A stretch of 64,000 nucleotides of DNA from Gordius sp. MW1. Taxonomy: Eukaryota > Nematomorpha > Gordioida > Gordea > Gordiidae. This document shows positions 27,141-39,925 of this stretch, piece after piece; the stretch's first letter is position 1; the number at the start of each line of letters is the position of its first letter. The stretch lies in NCBI GenBank assembly GCA_964036665.1, contig OZ038527.1, forward strand, positions 12,741,835 through 12,805,834, in the 5' to 3' direction. A model generated the notes under the pieces. The model searched no databases and was not told where the DNA came from. It was given only the letters and a program-made list of their open reading frames with translations. The translations under genes and the position numbers were made by a program.

Positions 27141-27259
27141 TTACTTTGAAATCATGATCGCATAGAGCAATTTTCAAAAATTAAGCACTCACGTTGCGAT
27201 ACAACAAACTAATCGCAACAATAAAACGTTGTATTTTGTCAAAATGATAGTTCTCGCAG
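26916..27259 (+). repeat. Reference satellite monomer (344 bp) with internal layout
   Basis: A typical monomer, read from the CTTAAAACC anchor. Offsets 1-50 are moderately GC-containing (TTCGGAAG, AATCGAGG). Offsets 51-140 are a very AT-rich core, about 19% GC by hand count, with the TATATATTTTTT run, an A7 tract and T5-T7 tracts. Offset 147 begins TATTCATCC, followed by GTTTTCAGACG. Offsets 236-243 are the perfect palindrome ATCATGAT. Offsets 278-304 are an inverted repeat, GTTGCGAT and ATCGCAAC, with an 11-bp spacer. The rest carries AACGTTGT and CTCGCAG. Hand-counted GC is about 29%, with 13 CpG. A length near 343 bp is close to two nucleosome repeats, as for many satellites, but nucleosome phasing is not shown here. 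Confidence 0.9.
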
Positions 27260-30200
27260 CTTAAAACCTCTTTTCGGAAGTCAATCCAGGATAATAGAAT
27301 TCTCAAATTGGCTTATTTTTATATATTTTTTTACGCTCTTTCACATAGAATCGAAAAAAATGAATATTTTTACCTCAAAATTTTTCACATTTTTTTATTC
27401 AACCATATTCATCCGATGAAAGTTGACGTTTTCAGACGTTGTTTCCATGATAAAAAGTAAAAATTTATCAGAATCAGAAAACTATTACTTTGAAATCATG
27501 ATCGTATAGAGCAATTTTCAAAAATTAAGCACTCACGTTGCGATACAAAAAACTAATCGCAACAATAAAACGTTGTCTTTTGTCAAAATGATAGTTCTCG
27601 CAGCTTAAAACCTCTTTTCGGAAGTCAATCAAGATTCTCAAATCGGCTTACTTTTATATATTTTTATAAGCTCTTTCACATAGAATCGAAAAAAATGAAT
27701 ATTTTTACCTCAAAATTTTTCACATTTTTTTATTCAACCGTATTCATCCGATGAAAGTTGTCGTTTTCAGACGTTGTTTCCATGATAAAAAGTAAAAATT
27801 TATCAGAATCAGAAAACTATTACTTTGAAATCATGATTGCATAGAGCAGTTTTCAAAAATTAAGCAGCGTTTGATACAACAAACTAATCGCAACAATAAA
27901 ACTTTGTCTTTTGTCAAAAGATAGTTCTCGCAGCTTAAAACCTCTTTTCGGAAGTCAATCGAGGATAATAAGATTCTCAAATCGGCTAACTTTTATATAT
28001 TTTTTCAAGCTCTTTCACATAGAATCGAAAAAAATGAATATTTTTACCTCAAAATTTTTCACATTTTTTTATTCAACCGTATTCATCCGATGAAAGTTGT
28101 CGTTTTCAGACGTTGTTTCCATGATAAAAAGTAAAAATTTATCAGAATCAGAAAACTATTACTTTGAAATCATGATTGCATAGAGCAGTTTTCAAAAATT
28201 AAGCACTCGCGTTTGATACAACAAACTAATCGCAACAATAAAACTTTGTCTTTTGTCAAAAGATAGTTCTCGCAGCTTAAAACCTCTTTTCGGAAGTCAA
28301 TCGAGGATAATAAGATTCTCAAATCGGCTTACTTTTATATATTTTTTCAAGCTCTTTCACATAGAATCGAAAAAAATGAATATTTTTACCTCAAAATTTT
28401 TCACATTTTTTCTTTCAACCGTATTCATCCGATGAAAGATCGTTTTCAGACGTTGTTTCCATGATAAAAAGAAAAAATTTATCAGAATCAGAAAACTATT
28501 ACTTTGAAATCATGATCGCATAGAGCAGTTTTCAAAAATTAAAAACTCACGTTGCGATACAACAAACTAATCGCAACAATAAGACGTTGTCTTTTGTCAA
28601 AATGATAGTTCTCGCAGCTTAAAACCTCTTTTCGGAAGTCAATCGAGGATAATAGGATTCTCAAATTGGCTTATTTTTATATATTTTTTTACGCTCTTTC
28701 ACATAGAATCGAAAAAAATGAATATTTTTACCTCAAAATTTATCACATTTTTTTATTCAACCGTAATCATCCGATGAAAGTTGACGTTTTCAGACGTTGT
28801 TTCCATAATAAAAAGTAAAAATTAATCAGAATCAGAAAACTATTACTTTGAAATCATGATTGCATAGAGCAGTTTTCAAAAATTAAGCACTCGCGTTTGA
28901 TACAACAAACTAATCGCAACAATAAAACTTTGTCTTTTGTCAAAATGATAGTTCTCGCAGCTTAAAACCTCTTTTCGGAAGTCAATCGAGGATAATAAGA
29001 TTCTCAAATCGGCTTACTTTTATATATTTTTTCTAGCTCTTTCACATAGAATCGAAAAAAATAAATATTTTTACCTCAAAATTTTTCACATTTTTTCAAC
29101 CGTATTCATCCGATGAAAGTTGACGTTTTCAGACGTTGTTTCCATGATAAAAAGTAAAAATTTATCAGAATCAGAAAACTATTACTTTGAAATCATGATT
29201 GCATAGAGCAGTTTTCAAAAATTAAGCACTCACGTTGCGATACAACAAACTAATCGCAACAATAAAACGTTGTCTTTTGTCAAAATGATAGTTCTCGCAC
29301 CTTAAAACCTCTTTTCGGAAGTCAATCAAGGATAATAGGATTCTCAAATTGGCTTATTTTTATATATTTTTTTACGCTCTTTCACATAGAATCGAAAAAA
29401 ATGAATATTTTTACCTCAAAATTTATCACATTTTTTTATTCAACCGTATTCATCCGATGAAAGTTGTCGTTTTGAGACGTTGTTTCCATGATAAAAAGTA
29501 AAAATTTATCAGAATCAGAAAACTATTACTTTGAAATCATGATTGCATAGAGCAGTTTTCAAAAATTAAGCACTCGCGTTTGATACAACAAACTAATCGC
29601 AACAATAAAACTTTGTCTTTTGTCAAAAGATAGTTCTCGCAGCTTAAAACCTCTTTTCGGAAGTCAATCGAGGATAATAAGATTCTCAAATCGGCTTACT
29701 TTTATATATTTTTTCAAGCTCTTTCACATAGAATCGAAAAAAATGAATATTTTTACCTCAAAATTTTTCACATTTTTTTATTCAACCGTATTCATCCGAT
29801 GAAAGTTGACGTTTTCAGACGTTGTTTCCATGATAAAAAGTAAAAATTAATCAGAATCAGAAAACTATTACTTTGAAATCATGATCGCATAGAGCAATTT
29901 TCAAAAATTAAGCACTCACGTTGCGATACAACAAATTAATCGCAACAATAAAACGTTGTCTTTTGTCAAAATGATAGTTCTCGCAGCTTAAAACCTCTTT
30001 TCGGAAGTCAATCCAGGATACTAGGATTCTCAAATTAGCTTATTTTTATATATTTTTTTACGCTCTTTCACATAGAATCGAAAAAAATGAATATTTTTAC
30101 CTCAAAATTTTTCACATTTTTTTATTCAACCGTATTCATCCGATGAAAGTTGACGTTTTCAGACGTTGTTTCCATAATAAAAAGTAAAAATTAATCAGAA

Positions 30201-31075
30201 TCAGAAAACTATTACTTTGAAATCATGATCGCATAGAGCAATTTTCAAAAATTAAGCACTCACGTTGCGATACAACAAACTAATCGCAACAATAAAACGT
30301 TGTCTTTTGTCAAAATGATAGTTCTCGCAGCTTAAAACCTCTTTTCGGAAGTCAATCCAGGATAATAGGATTCTCAAATTGGCTTATTTTTATATATTTT
30401 TTCAAGCTCTTTCACATAGAATCGAAAAAAATGAATATTTTTACCTCAAAATTTTTCACATTTTTTTATTCAACCGTATTCATCCGATGAAAGTTGTCGT
30501 TTTCAGACGTTGTTTCCATGATTAAAAGTAAAAATTTATCAGAATCAGAAAACTATTACTTTGAAATCATGATTGCATAGAGCAGTTTTCAAAAATTAAG
30601 CACTCGCGTTTGATACAACAAACTAATCGCAACAATAAAACTTTGTCTTTTGTCAAAATGATAGTTCTCGCAGCTTAAAACCTCTTTTCGGAAGTCAATC
30701 GAGGATAATAAGATTCTCAAATCGGCTTACTTTTATATATTTTTTCTAGCTCTTTCACATAGAATCGAAAAAAATGAATATTTTTACCTCAAAACTTTTC
30801 ACATTTTTTTATTCAACCGTATTCATCCGATGAAAGTTGTCGTTTTCAGACGTTGTTACAATGATAAAAAGTAAAAATTTATCAGAATCAGATAACTATT
30901 ACTTTGAAATCATGATCGCATAGAGCAATTTTCAAAAATTAAGCACTCACGTTGCGATACAACAAACTAATCGCAACAATAAAACGTTGTCTTTTGTCAA
31001 AATGATAGTTCTCGCAGCTTAAAACCTCTTTTCGGAAGTCAATCCAGGATACTAGGATTCTCAAATTGGCTTATT
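27140..31075. repeat. Domain C: heterogeneous monomers, no clean HOR
   Basis: Anchors 27260, 27604, 27934, 28276, 28618, 28961, 29301, 29643, 29987, 30331, 30674, 31018. Many units have lost the dyad (CGTTTGATAC near 27,869, 28,210, 28,892, 29,578, 30,608). The 27,604-27,934 interval is only 330 bp: a 9-bp deletion (CAATCAAGATTCTC near 27,627), a 3-bp deletion (AAGCAGCG near 27,861) and one missing T before GATAG. Some markers recur about 1,367 bp apart (28,276 and 29,643), but no block longer than a few monomers repeats exactly. CTAGGATTC and CAATCCAGG variants near its right end recur in domain D. Confidence 0.75.
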
Positions 31076-31294
31076 TTTATATATTTTTTCAAGCTCTTTC
31101 ACATAGAATCGAAAAAAATAAATATTTTACCTCAAAATTTAACACATTTTTTTCTTTCAACCCTATTCATCCGATGAAAGTTGTCGTTTTCAGACGTGGT
31201 TTCCATGACAAAAAGTAACAATTTATCAGAATAAGAAAACTATTAATTTGAAATCATGATCGCATAGAGCAGTTTTCAAAAATTAAGCACTCAC

Positions 31295-31321
31295 TTTGCG
31301 ATACAACAAACTAATCGCAAA
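31295..31321. other. Doubly changed dyad with pairing retained, copy 1
   Basis: The left arm is TTTGCGAT (31295-31302) and the right arm is ATCGCAAA (31314-31321), with the usual 11-bp spacer. Relative to the common GTTGCGAT / ATCGCAAC, both outer bases differ and the two arms still pair over 8 bp. Domain-A monomers with the same left arm (for example near 417) keep ATCGCAAC and so pair over only 7 bp. Confidence 0.65.
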
Positions 31322-31638
31322 AATAAAACGTTGTCTTTTGTCAAAATGATAGTTCTCGCAGCTTAAAACCTCTTTTCGGAAGTCAATCGAGGATAATAGG
31401 ATTCTCAAATTGGCTTACTTTTATATATTTTTTTAAGCTCTTTCACATAGAATCGAAAAAAATAAATATTACTACCTCAAAATATTTCACATTTTTTTAT
31501 TCAACCGTATTCATGCGATAAAAGTTGTCGTTTTCAGACGTTGTTTCCATGATAAAAAGTAACAATTTATCAGAATCAGAAAACTATTACTTTGAAATCA
31601 TGATCGCATAGAGCAGTTTTCAAAAATTAAGCACTCAC

Positions 31639-31665
31639 TTTGCGATACAACAAACTAATCGCAAA
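31639..31665. other. Doubly changed dyad with pairing retained, copy 2
   Basis: TTTGCGAT at 31639-31646 and ATCGCAAA at 31658-31665, exactly 344 bp after the previous example. The two probably share one origin by local conversion or duplication, so they count as one evolutionary event. Confidence 0.65.
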
Positions 31666-33158
31666 AATAAAACGTTGTCTTTTGTCAAAATGATAGTTCG
31701 CGCAGCTTAAAACCTTTTTTCGGAAGTCAATCGAGGATAATAGGATTCTCAAATCGGCTTACTTTTATATATTTTTTCAAGTTCTTTCACATAGAATCAA
31801 AAAAAATAAATATTTTTACCTCAAAATATTTCACATTTTTTTATTCAACCCTATTCGTCCGATGAAAGTTGTCGTTTTCAGACGTGGTTTCCATGATAAA
31901 AAGTAAAAATTTATCAGAATCAGAAAACTGTTACTTTAAAATCATCATCGCATGTAGCAGTTTTCAAAAATTAAGCCCTCACGTTGCGATACAACAAACT
32001 AATCGCAACAATAAAACGTTGTCTTTTGTCAAAATGATAGTTCTCGCAGCTTAAAACCTCTTTTCGGAAGTCAATCGAGGATAATAGGATTCTCAAATTG
32101 GCTTACTTTTATATATTTTTTCAAGCTCTTTCACATAGAATCGAAAAAAATAAATATTACTACCTCAAAATATTTCACCTTTTTTATTCAACCGTATTCA
32201 TGCGATGAAAGTTGTCGTTTTCAGACGTTGTTTCCATGATAAAAAGTAACAATTTATCAGAATCAGAAAACTATTACTTTGAAATCATCATCGCATAGAG
32301 CAGTTTTCAAAAATTAAGCCCTCACGTTGCGATACAACAAACTAATCGCAACAATAAAACGTTTTCTTTTGTCAAAATGATAGTTCGCGCAGCTTAAAAC
32401 CTCTTTTCGGAAGTCAATCGAGGATAATAGGATTCTCAAATTGGCTTACTTTTATATATTTTTTCAAGCTCTTTCACATAGAATCGAAAAAAATAAATAT
32501 TTTACCTCAAAATTTAACACATTTTTTTCTTTCAACCCTATTCATCCGATGAAAGTTGTCGTTTTCAGACGTGGTTTCCATGACAAAAAGTAACAATTTA
32601 TCAGAATAAGAAAACTATTAATTTGAAATCATGATCGCATAGAGCAGTTTTCAAAAATTAAGCACTCACTTTGCGATACAACAAACTAATCGCAACAATA
32701 AAACGTTGTCTTTTGTCAAAATGATAGTTCTCGCAGCTTAAAACCTCTTTTCGGAAGTCAATCGAGGATAATAGGATTCTCAAATTGGCTTACTTTTATA
32801 TATTTTTTTAAGCTCTTTCACATAGAATCGAAAAAAATAAATATTACTACCTCAAAATATTTCACATTTTTTTATTCAACCGTATTCATGCGATGAAAGT
32901 TGTCGTTTTCAGACGTTGTTTCCATGATAAAAAGTAACAATTTATCAGAATCAGAAAACTATTACTTTGAAATCATCATCGCATAGAGCAGTTTTCAAAA
33001 ATTAAGCCCTCACGTTGCGATACAACAAACTAATCGCAACAATAAAACGTTTTCTTTTGTCAAAATGATAGTTCGCGCAGCTTAAAACCTTTTTTCGGAA
33101 GTCAATCGAGGATAATAGGATTCTCAAATCGGCTTACTTTTATATATTTTTTCAAGTT

Positions 33159-36100
33159 CTTTCACATAGAATCAAAAAAAATAAATATTTTTACCTCAAA
33201 ATATTTCACATTTTTTTATTCAACCCTATTCGTCCGATGAAAGTTGTCGTTTTCAGACGTGGTTTCCATGATAAAAAGTAAAAATTTATCAGAATCAGAA
33301 AACTGTTACTTTAAAATCATCATCGCATATAGCAGTTTTCAAAAATTAAGAACTCACGTTGCGATACAACAAACTAATCGCAACAATAAAACGTTGTCTT
33401 TTGTCAAAATGATAGTTCTCGCAGCTTAAAACCTCTTTTCGGAAGTCAATCGAGGATAATAGGATTCTCAAATTGGCTTACTTTTATATATTTTTTCAAG
33501 CTCTTTCACATAGAATCGAAAAAAATGAATATTTTTACCTCAAAATTTTTCACATTTTTTCAACCGTATTCATCCGATGAAAGTTGACGTTTTCAGACGT
33601 TGTTTCCATGATTAAAAGTAAAAATTTATCAGAATCAGAAAACTATTACTTTGAAATCATGATCGCATAGAGCAATTTTCAAATATTAAGCACTCACGTT
33701 GCGATACAAAAAACTAATCGCAACAATAAAACGTTCTTTTGTCAAAATGATAGTTCTCGCAGCTTAAAACCTCTTTTCGGAAGTCAATCGAGGATAATAA
33801 GATTCTCAAATCGGCTTACTTTTATATATTTTTTCAAGCTCTTTCACTTAGAATCGAAAAAAATGAATATTTTTACCTCAAAATTTTTCACATTTTTTTA
33901 TTCAACCGTATTCATCCGATGAAAGTTGTCGTTTTCAGACGTTGTTTCCATGATAAAAAGTAAAAATTTATCAGAATCAGAAAACTATTACTTTGAAATC
34001 ATGATTGCATAGAGCAGTTTTCAAAAATTAAGCACTCGCGTTTGATACAACAAACTAATCGCAACAATAAAACTTTGTCTTTTGTCAAAATGATAGTTCT
34101 CGCAGCTTAAAACCTCTTTTCGGAAGTCAATCGAGGATAATAAGATTCTCAAATCGGCTTACTTTTATATATTTTTTCTAGCTCTTTCACATAGAATCGA
34201 AAAAAATGAATATTTTTACCTCAAAACTTTTCACATTTTTTATTCAACCGTATTCATCCGATGAAAGTTGTCGTTTTCAGACGTTGTTTCCATGATAAAA
34301 AGTAAAAATTTATCAGAATCAGATAACTATTACTTTGAAATCATGATCGCATAGAGCAATTTTCAAAAATTAAGCACTCACGTTGCGATACAACAAACTA
34401 ATCGCAACAATAAAACGTTGTCTTTTGTCAAAATGATAGTTCTCGCAGCTTAAAACCTCTTTTCGGAAGTCAATCCAGGATACTAGGATTCTCAAATTGG
34501 CTTATTTTTATATATTTTTTTACGCTCTTTCACATAGAATCGAAAAAAATGAATATTTTTACCTCAAAATTTTTCACATTTTTTCAACCGTATTCATCCG
34601 ATGAAAGTTGACGTTTTCAGTCGTTGTTTCCATGATAAAAAGTAAAGATTTATCAGAATCAGAAAACTATTACTTTGAAATCATGATCGCATAGAGCAAT
34701 TTTCAAAAATTAAGCACTCACGTTGCGATACAACAAACTAATCGCAACAATAAAACGTTGTCTTTTGTCAAAATGATAGTTCTCGCACCTTAAAACCTCT
34801 TTTCGGAAGTCAATCAAGGATAATAGGATTCTCAAATTGGCTTATTTTTATATATTTTTTTACGCTCTTTCACATAGAATCGAAAAAAATGAATATTTTT
34901 ACCTCAAAATTTATCACATTTTTTTATTCAACCGTATTCATCCGATGAAAGTTGACGTTTTCAGACGTTATTTCCATAATAAAAAGTAAAAATTAATCAG
35001 AATCAGAAAACTATTACTTTGAAATCATGATTGCATAGAGCAGTTTTCAAAAATTAAGCACTCGCGTTTGATACAACAAACTAATCGCAACAATAAAACT
35101 TTGTCTTTTGTCAAAATGATAGTTCTCGCAGCTTAAAACCTCTTTTCGGAAGTCAATTGAGGATAATAAGATTCTCAAATCGGCTTACTTTTATATATTT
35201 TTTCTAGCTCTTTCACATAGAATCGAAAAAAATAAATATTTTTACCTCAAAATTTTTCACATTTTTTCAACCGTATTCATCCGATGAAAGTTGACGTTTT
35301 CAGACGTTGTTTCCATGATAAAAAGTAAAAATTTATCAGAATCAGAAAACTATTACTTTGAAATCATGATTGCATAGAGCAGTTTTCAAAAATTAAGCAC
35401 TCAAGTTGCGATACAACAAACTAATCGCAACAATAAAACGTTGTCTTTCAAAATGATAGTTCTCGCACCTTAAAACCTCTTTTCGGAAGTCAATCAAGGA
35501 TAATAGGATTCTCAAATTGGCTTATTTTTATATATTTTTTTACGCTCTTTCACATAGAATCGAAAAAAATGAATATTTTTACCTCAAAATTTATCACATT
35601 TTTTTATTCAACCGTATTCATCCGATGAAAGTTGTCGTTTTGAGACGTTGTTTCCATGATAAAAAGTAAAAATTTATCAGAATCAGAAAACTATTACTTT
35701 GAAATCATGATTGCATAGAGCAGTTTTCAAAAATTAAGCACTCGCGTTTGATACAACAAACTAATCGCAACAATAAAACTTTGTCTTTTGTCAAAATGAT
35801 AGTTCTCGCACCTTAAAACCTCTTTTCGGAAGTCAATCAAGGATAATAGGATTCTCAAATTGGCTTATTTTTATATATTTTTTTACGCTCTTTCACATAG
35901 AATCGAAAAAAATGAATATTTTTACCTCAAAATTTTTCACATTTTTTTATTCAACCGTATTCATCCGATGAAAGTTGACGTTTTCAGACGTTGTTTCCAT
36001 GATAAAAAGTAAAAATTTATCAGAATCAGAAAACTATTACTTTGAAATCATGATTGCATAGAGCAGTTTTCAAAAATTAAACACTCGCGTTTGATACAAC

Positions 36101-37269
36101 AAACTAATCGCAACAATAAAACTTTGTCTTTTGTCAAAAGATAGTTCTCGCAGCTTAAAACCTCTTTTCGGAAGTCAATCGAGGATAATAAGATTCTCAA
36201 ATCGGCTTACTTTTATATATTTTTTCAAGCTCTTTCACATAGAATCGAAAAAAATAAATATTTTTACCTCAAAATTTTTCACATTTTTTTCTTTCAACCG
36301 TATTCATCCGATGAAAGTTGTCGTTTTCAGACGTTGTTTCCATGATAAAGAGTAAAAATTTATCAGAATCAGAAAACTATTACTTTGAAATCATGATCGC
36401 ATAGAGCAGTCTTCAAAAATTAAGCACTCACGTTTGATACAACAAACTAATCGCAACAATAAAACTTTGTCTTTTGTCAAAATGATAGTTGTCGCAGCTT
36501 AAAACCTCTTTTCGGAAGTCAATCGAGGATAATAAGATTCTCAAATCGGCTTACTTTTATATATTTTTTCAAGCTCTTTCACATAGAATCGAAAAATATA
36601 AATATTTTTACCTCAAAATTTTTCACATTTTTTTCTTTCAACCGTATTCATCCGATAAAAGTTGTCGTTTTCAGACGTGGTTTATATGATAAAAAGTAAA
36701 AAGTAAAAATTTATCAGAATCAGAAAATTATTACTTTGAAATCATGATCGCATAGAGCAGTTTTCAAAAATTAAAAACTCACGTTGCGATACAACAAACT
36801 AATCGCAACAATAAAACGTTGTCTTTTGTCAAAATGATAGTTCGCAGCTTAAAACCTCTTTTCGGAAGTCAATCGAGGATAATAGGATTCTCAAATTGGC
36901 TTATTTTTATATATTTTTTCAAGCTCTTTCACATAGAATCGAAAAAAATAAATATTTTTACCTCAAAATATTTCACATTTTTTTATTCAACCGTATTCAT
37001 CCGATGAAAGTTGTCGTTTTCAGACGTGGTTTCCATGATAAAAAGTAAAAATTTATCAGAATCAGAAAACTATTACTTTGAAATCATGATCGCATAGAGC
37101 AATTTTCAAAAATTAAGCACTCACGTTGCGATACAACAAACTAATCGCAACAATAAAATGTTGTCTTTTGTCAAAATTATAGTTCTCGCAGCTTAAAACC
37201 TCTTTTCGGAAGTCAATCCAGGATACTAGGATTCTCAAATTGGCTTATTTTTATATATTTTTTTACGCT
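33159..37269. repeat. Domain D 12-mer unit, copy 1 (~4.11 kb)
   Basis: Anchors 33425, 33763, 34106, 34449, 34789, 35132, 35469, 35812, 36154, 36498, 36848, 37192. Markers shared with copy 2 at +4,111 bp: CAAATATTAAG (33681), ACGTTCTTTTGTC, TCACTTAGAATCG, TTTTCTAGCTC and GTTTTCAGTCG with the TCG at 34621. After a 3-bp deletion (GTCTTTCAAAATG near 35,442) the offset becomes 4,114 (TTTTGAGACG at 35,641). Homology ends near 35,811. The remaining third (35,812-37,192) is the 342-344-350-344 cassette that is abundant in domain E. The left 370 bp overlaps the domain-A-type island. Confidence 0.86.
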
Positions 37270-39925
37270 CTTTCACATAGAATCAAAAAAAATAAATATT
37301 TTTACCTCAAAATATTTCACATTTTTTTATTCAACCGTATTCATCCGATGAAAGTTGTCGTTTTCAGACGTGGTTTCCATGATAAAAAGTAAAAATTTAT
37401 CAGAATCAGAAAACTGTTACTTTAAAATCATCATCGCATATAGCAGTTTTCAAAAATTAAGAGCTCACGTTGCGATACAACAAACTAATCGCAACAATAA
37501 AACGTTGTCTTTTGTCAAAATGATAGTTCTCGCAGCTTAAAACCTCTTTTCGGAAGTCAATCGAGGATAATAGGATTCTCAAATTGGCTTACTTTTATAT
37601 ATTTTTTCAAGCTCTTTCACATAGAATCGAAAAAAATGAATATTTTTACCTCAAAATTTTTCACATTTTTTCAACCGTATTCATCCGATGAAAGTTGACG
37701 TTTTCAGACGTTGTTTCCATGATTAAAAGTAAAAATTTATCAGAATCAGAAAACTATTACTTTGAAATCATGATCGCATAGAGCAATTTTCAAATATTAA
37801 GCACTCACGTTGCGATACAAAAAACTAATCGCAACAATAAAACGTTCTTTTGTCAAAATGATAGTTCTCGCAGCTTAAAACCTCTTTTCGGAAGTCAATC
37901 GAGGATAATAAGATTCTCAAATCGGCTTACTTTTATATATTTTTTCAAGCTCTTTCACTTAGAATCGAAAAAAATGAATATTTTTACCTCAAAATTTTTC
38001 ACATTTTTTTATTCAACCGTATTCATCCGATGAAAGTTGTCGTTTTCAGACGTTGTTTCCATGATAAAAAGTAAAAATTTATCAGAATCAGAAAACTATT
38101 ACTTTGAAATCATGATTGCATAGAGCAGTTTTCAAAAATTAAGCACTCGCGTTTGATACAACAAACTAATCGCAACAATAAAACTTTGTCTTTTGTCAAA
38201 ATGATAGTTCTCGCAGCTTAAAACCTCTTTTCGGAAGTCAATCGAGGATAATAAGATTCTCAAATCGGCTTACTTTTATATATTTTTTCTAGCTCTTTCA
38301 CATAGAATCGAAAAAAATGAATATTTTTACCTCAAAACTTTTCACATTTTTTATTCAACCGTATTCATCCGATGAAAGTTGTCGTTTTCAGACGTTGTTT
38401 CCATGATAAAAAGTAAAAATTTATCAGAATCAGATAACTATTACTTTGAAATCATGATCGCATAGAGCAATTTTCAAAAATTAAGCACTCACGTTGCGAT
38501 ACAACAAACTAATCGCAACAATAAAACGTTGTCTTTTGTCAAAATGATAGTTCTCGCAGCTTAAAACCTCTTTTCGGAAGTCAATCCAGGATACTAGGAT
38601 TCTCAAATTGGCTTATTTTTATATATTTTTTTACGCTCTTTCACATAGAATCGAAAAAAATGAATATTTTTACCTCAAAATTTTTCACATTTTTTCAACC
38701 GTATTCATCCGATGAAAGTTGACGTTTTCAGTCGTTGTTTCCATGATAAAAAGTAAAGATTTATCAGAATCAGAAAACTATTACTTTGAAATCATGATCG
38801 CATAGAGCAATTTTCAAAAATTAAGCACTCACGTTGCGATACAACAAACTAATCGCAACAATAAAACGTTGTCTTTTGTCAAAATGATAGTTCTCGCACC
38901 TTAAAACCTCTTTTCGGAAGTCAATCAAGGATAATAGGATTCTCAAATTGGCTTATTTTTATATATTTTTTTACGCTCTTTCACATAGAATCGAAAAAAA
39001 TGAATATTTTTACCTCAAAATTTATCACATTTTTTTATTCAACCGTATTCATCCGATGAAAGTTGACGTTTTCAGACGTTGTTTCCATAATAAAAAGTAA
39101 AAATTAATCAGAATCAGAAAACTATTACTTTGAAATCATGATTGCATAGAGCAGTTTTCAAAAATTAAGCACTCGCGTTTGATACAACAAACTAATCGCA
39201 ACAATAAAACTTTGTCTTTTGTCAAAATGATAGTTCTCGCAGCTTAAAACCTCTTTTCGGAAGTCAATCGAAAATAATAAGATTCTCAAATCGGCTTACT
39301 TTTATATATTTTTTCTAGCTCTTTCACATAGAATCGAAAAAAATAAATATTTTTACCTCAAAATTTTTCACATTTTTTCAACCGTATTCATCCGATGAAA
39401 GTTGACGTTTTCAGACGTTGTTTCCATGATAAAAAGTAAAAATTTATCAGAATCAGAAAACTATTACTTTGAAATCATGATTGCATAGAGCAGTTTTCAA
39501 AAATTAAGCACTCAAGTTGCGATACAACAAACTAATCGCAACAATAAAACGTTGTCTTTTGTCAAAATGATAGTTCTCGCACCTTAAAACCTCTTTTCGG
39601 AAGTCAATCAAGGATAATAGGATTCTCAAATTGGCTTATTTTTATATATTTTTTTACGCTCTTTCACATAGAATCGAAAAAAATGAATATTTTTACCTCA
39701 AAATTTATCACATTTTTTTATTCAACCGTATTCATCCGATGAAAGTTGTCGTTTTGAGACGTTGTTTCCATGATAAAAAGTAAAAATTTATCAGAATCAG
39801 AAAACTATTACTTTGAAATCATGATTGCATAGAGCAGTTTTCAAAAATTAAGCACTCGCGTTTGATACAACAAACTAATCGCAACAATAAAACTTTGTCT
39901 TTTGTCAAAATGATAGTTCTCGCAG
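37270..39925. repeat. Domain D 12-mer unit, copy 2 (partial, ~2.65 kb)
   Basis: Anchors 37536, 37874, 38217, 38560, 38900, 39243, 39583 (39926 begins the next block). It repeats 33,159-35,811 with few changes (GAGCTCACG near 37,461 versus GAACTCACG; CGAAAATAATAAG near 39,269 versus TGAGGATAATAAG). It includes a single domain-A-type monomer stretch (about 37,270-37,640: CGTGGTTTCC, ATCATCATCGC, CATATAGC), which was evidently copied together with the D block. Confidence 0.86.

Larger units (their letters stand above)
31076..33525. repeat. Island of domain-A-type monomers: 1,375-bp 4-mer in ~1.8 copies
   Basis: Anchors 31362, 31706, 32050, 32393, 32737, 33081, 33425. The block suddenly shows domain-A hallmarks: AATTTAACAC with CCCTATTC, CATGACAAAAAG, AGAATAAG with CTATTAATTTG, CATGCGAT, GTTTTCTTTTG and CATCATCGCAT. 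Segment 31,076-32,150 matches 32,451-33,525 at +1,375 bp with a few substitutions. Flanks are domain C/D monomers and both junctions fall inside monomers (about 31,076-31,126 and about 33,526). Within the first copy two adjacent monomers carry a modified but still self-complementary dyad. Confidence 0.87.

Noticed and set aside
26916-27259. Ancient duplication of a ~171-bp half-monomer
   Set aside because: Comparing the two halves by eye gave only weak local similarity (GTTGTC and T-rich runs). It is not enough to call, though the 171-bp deletion at 45,741 keeps the idea open.
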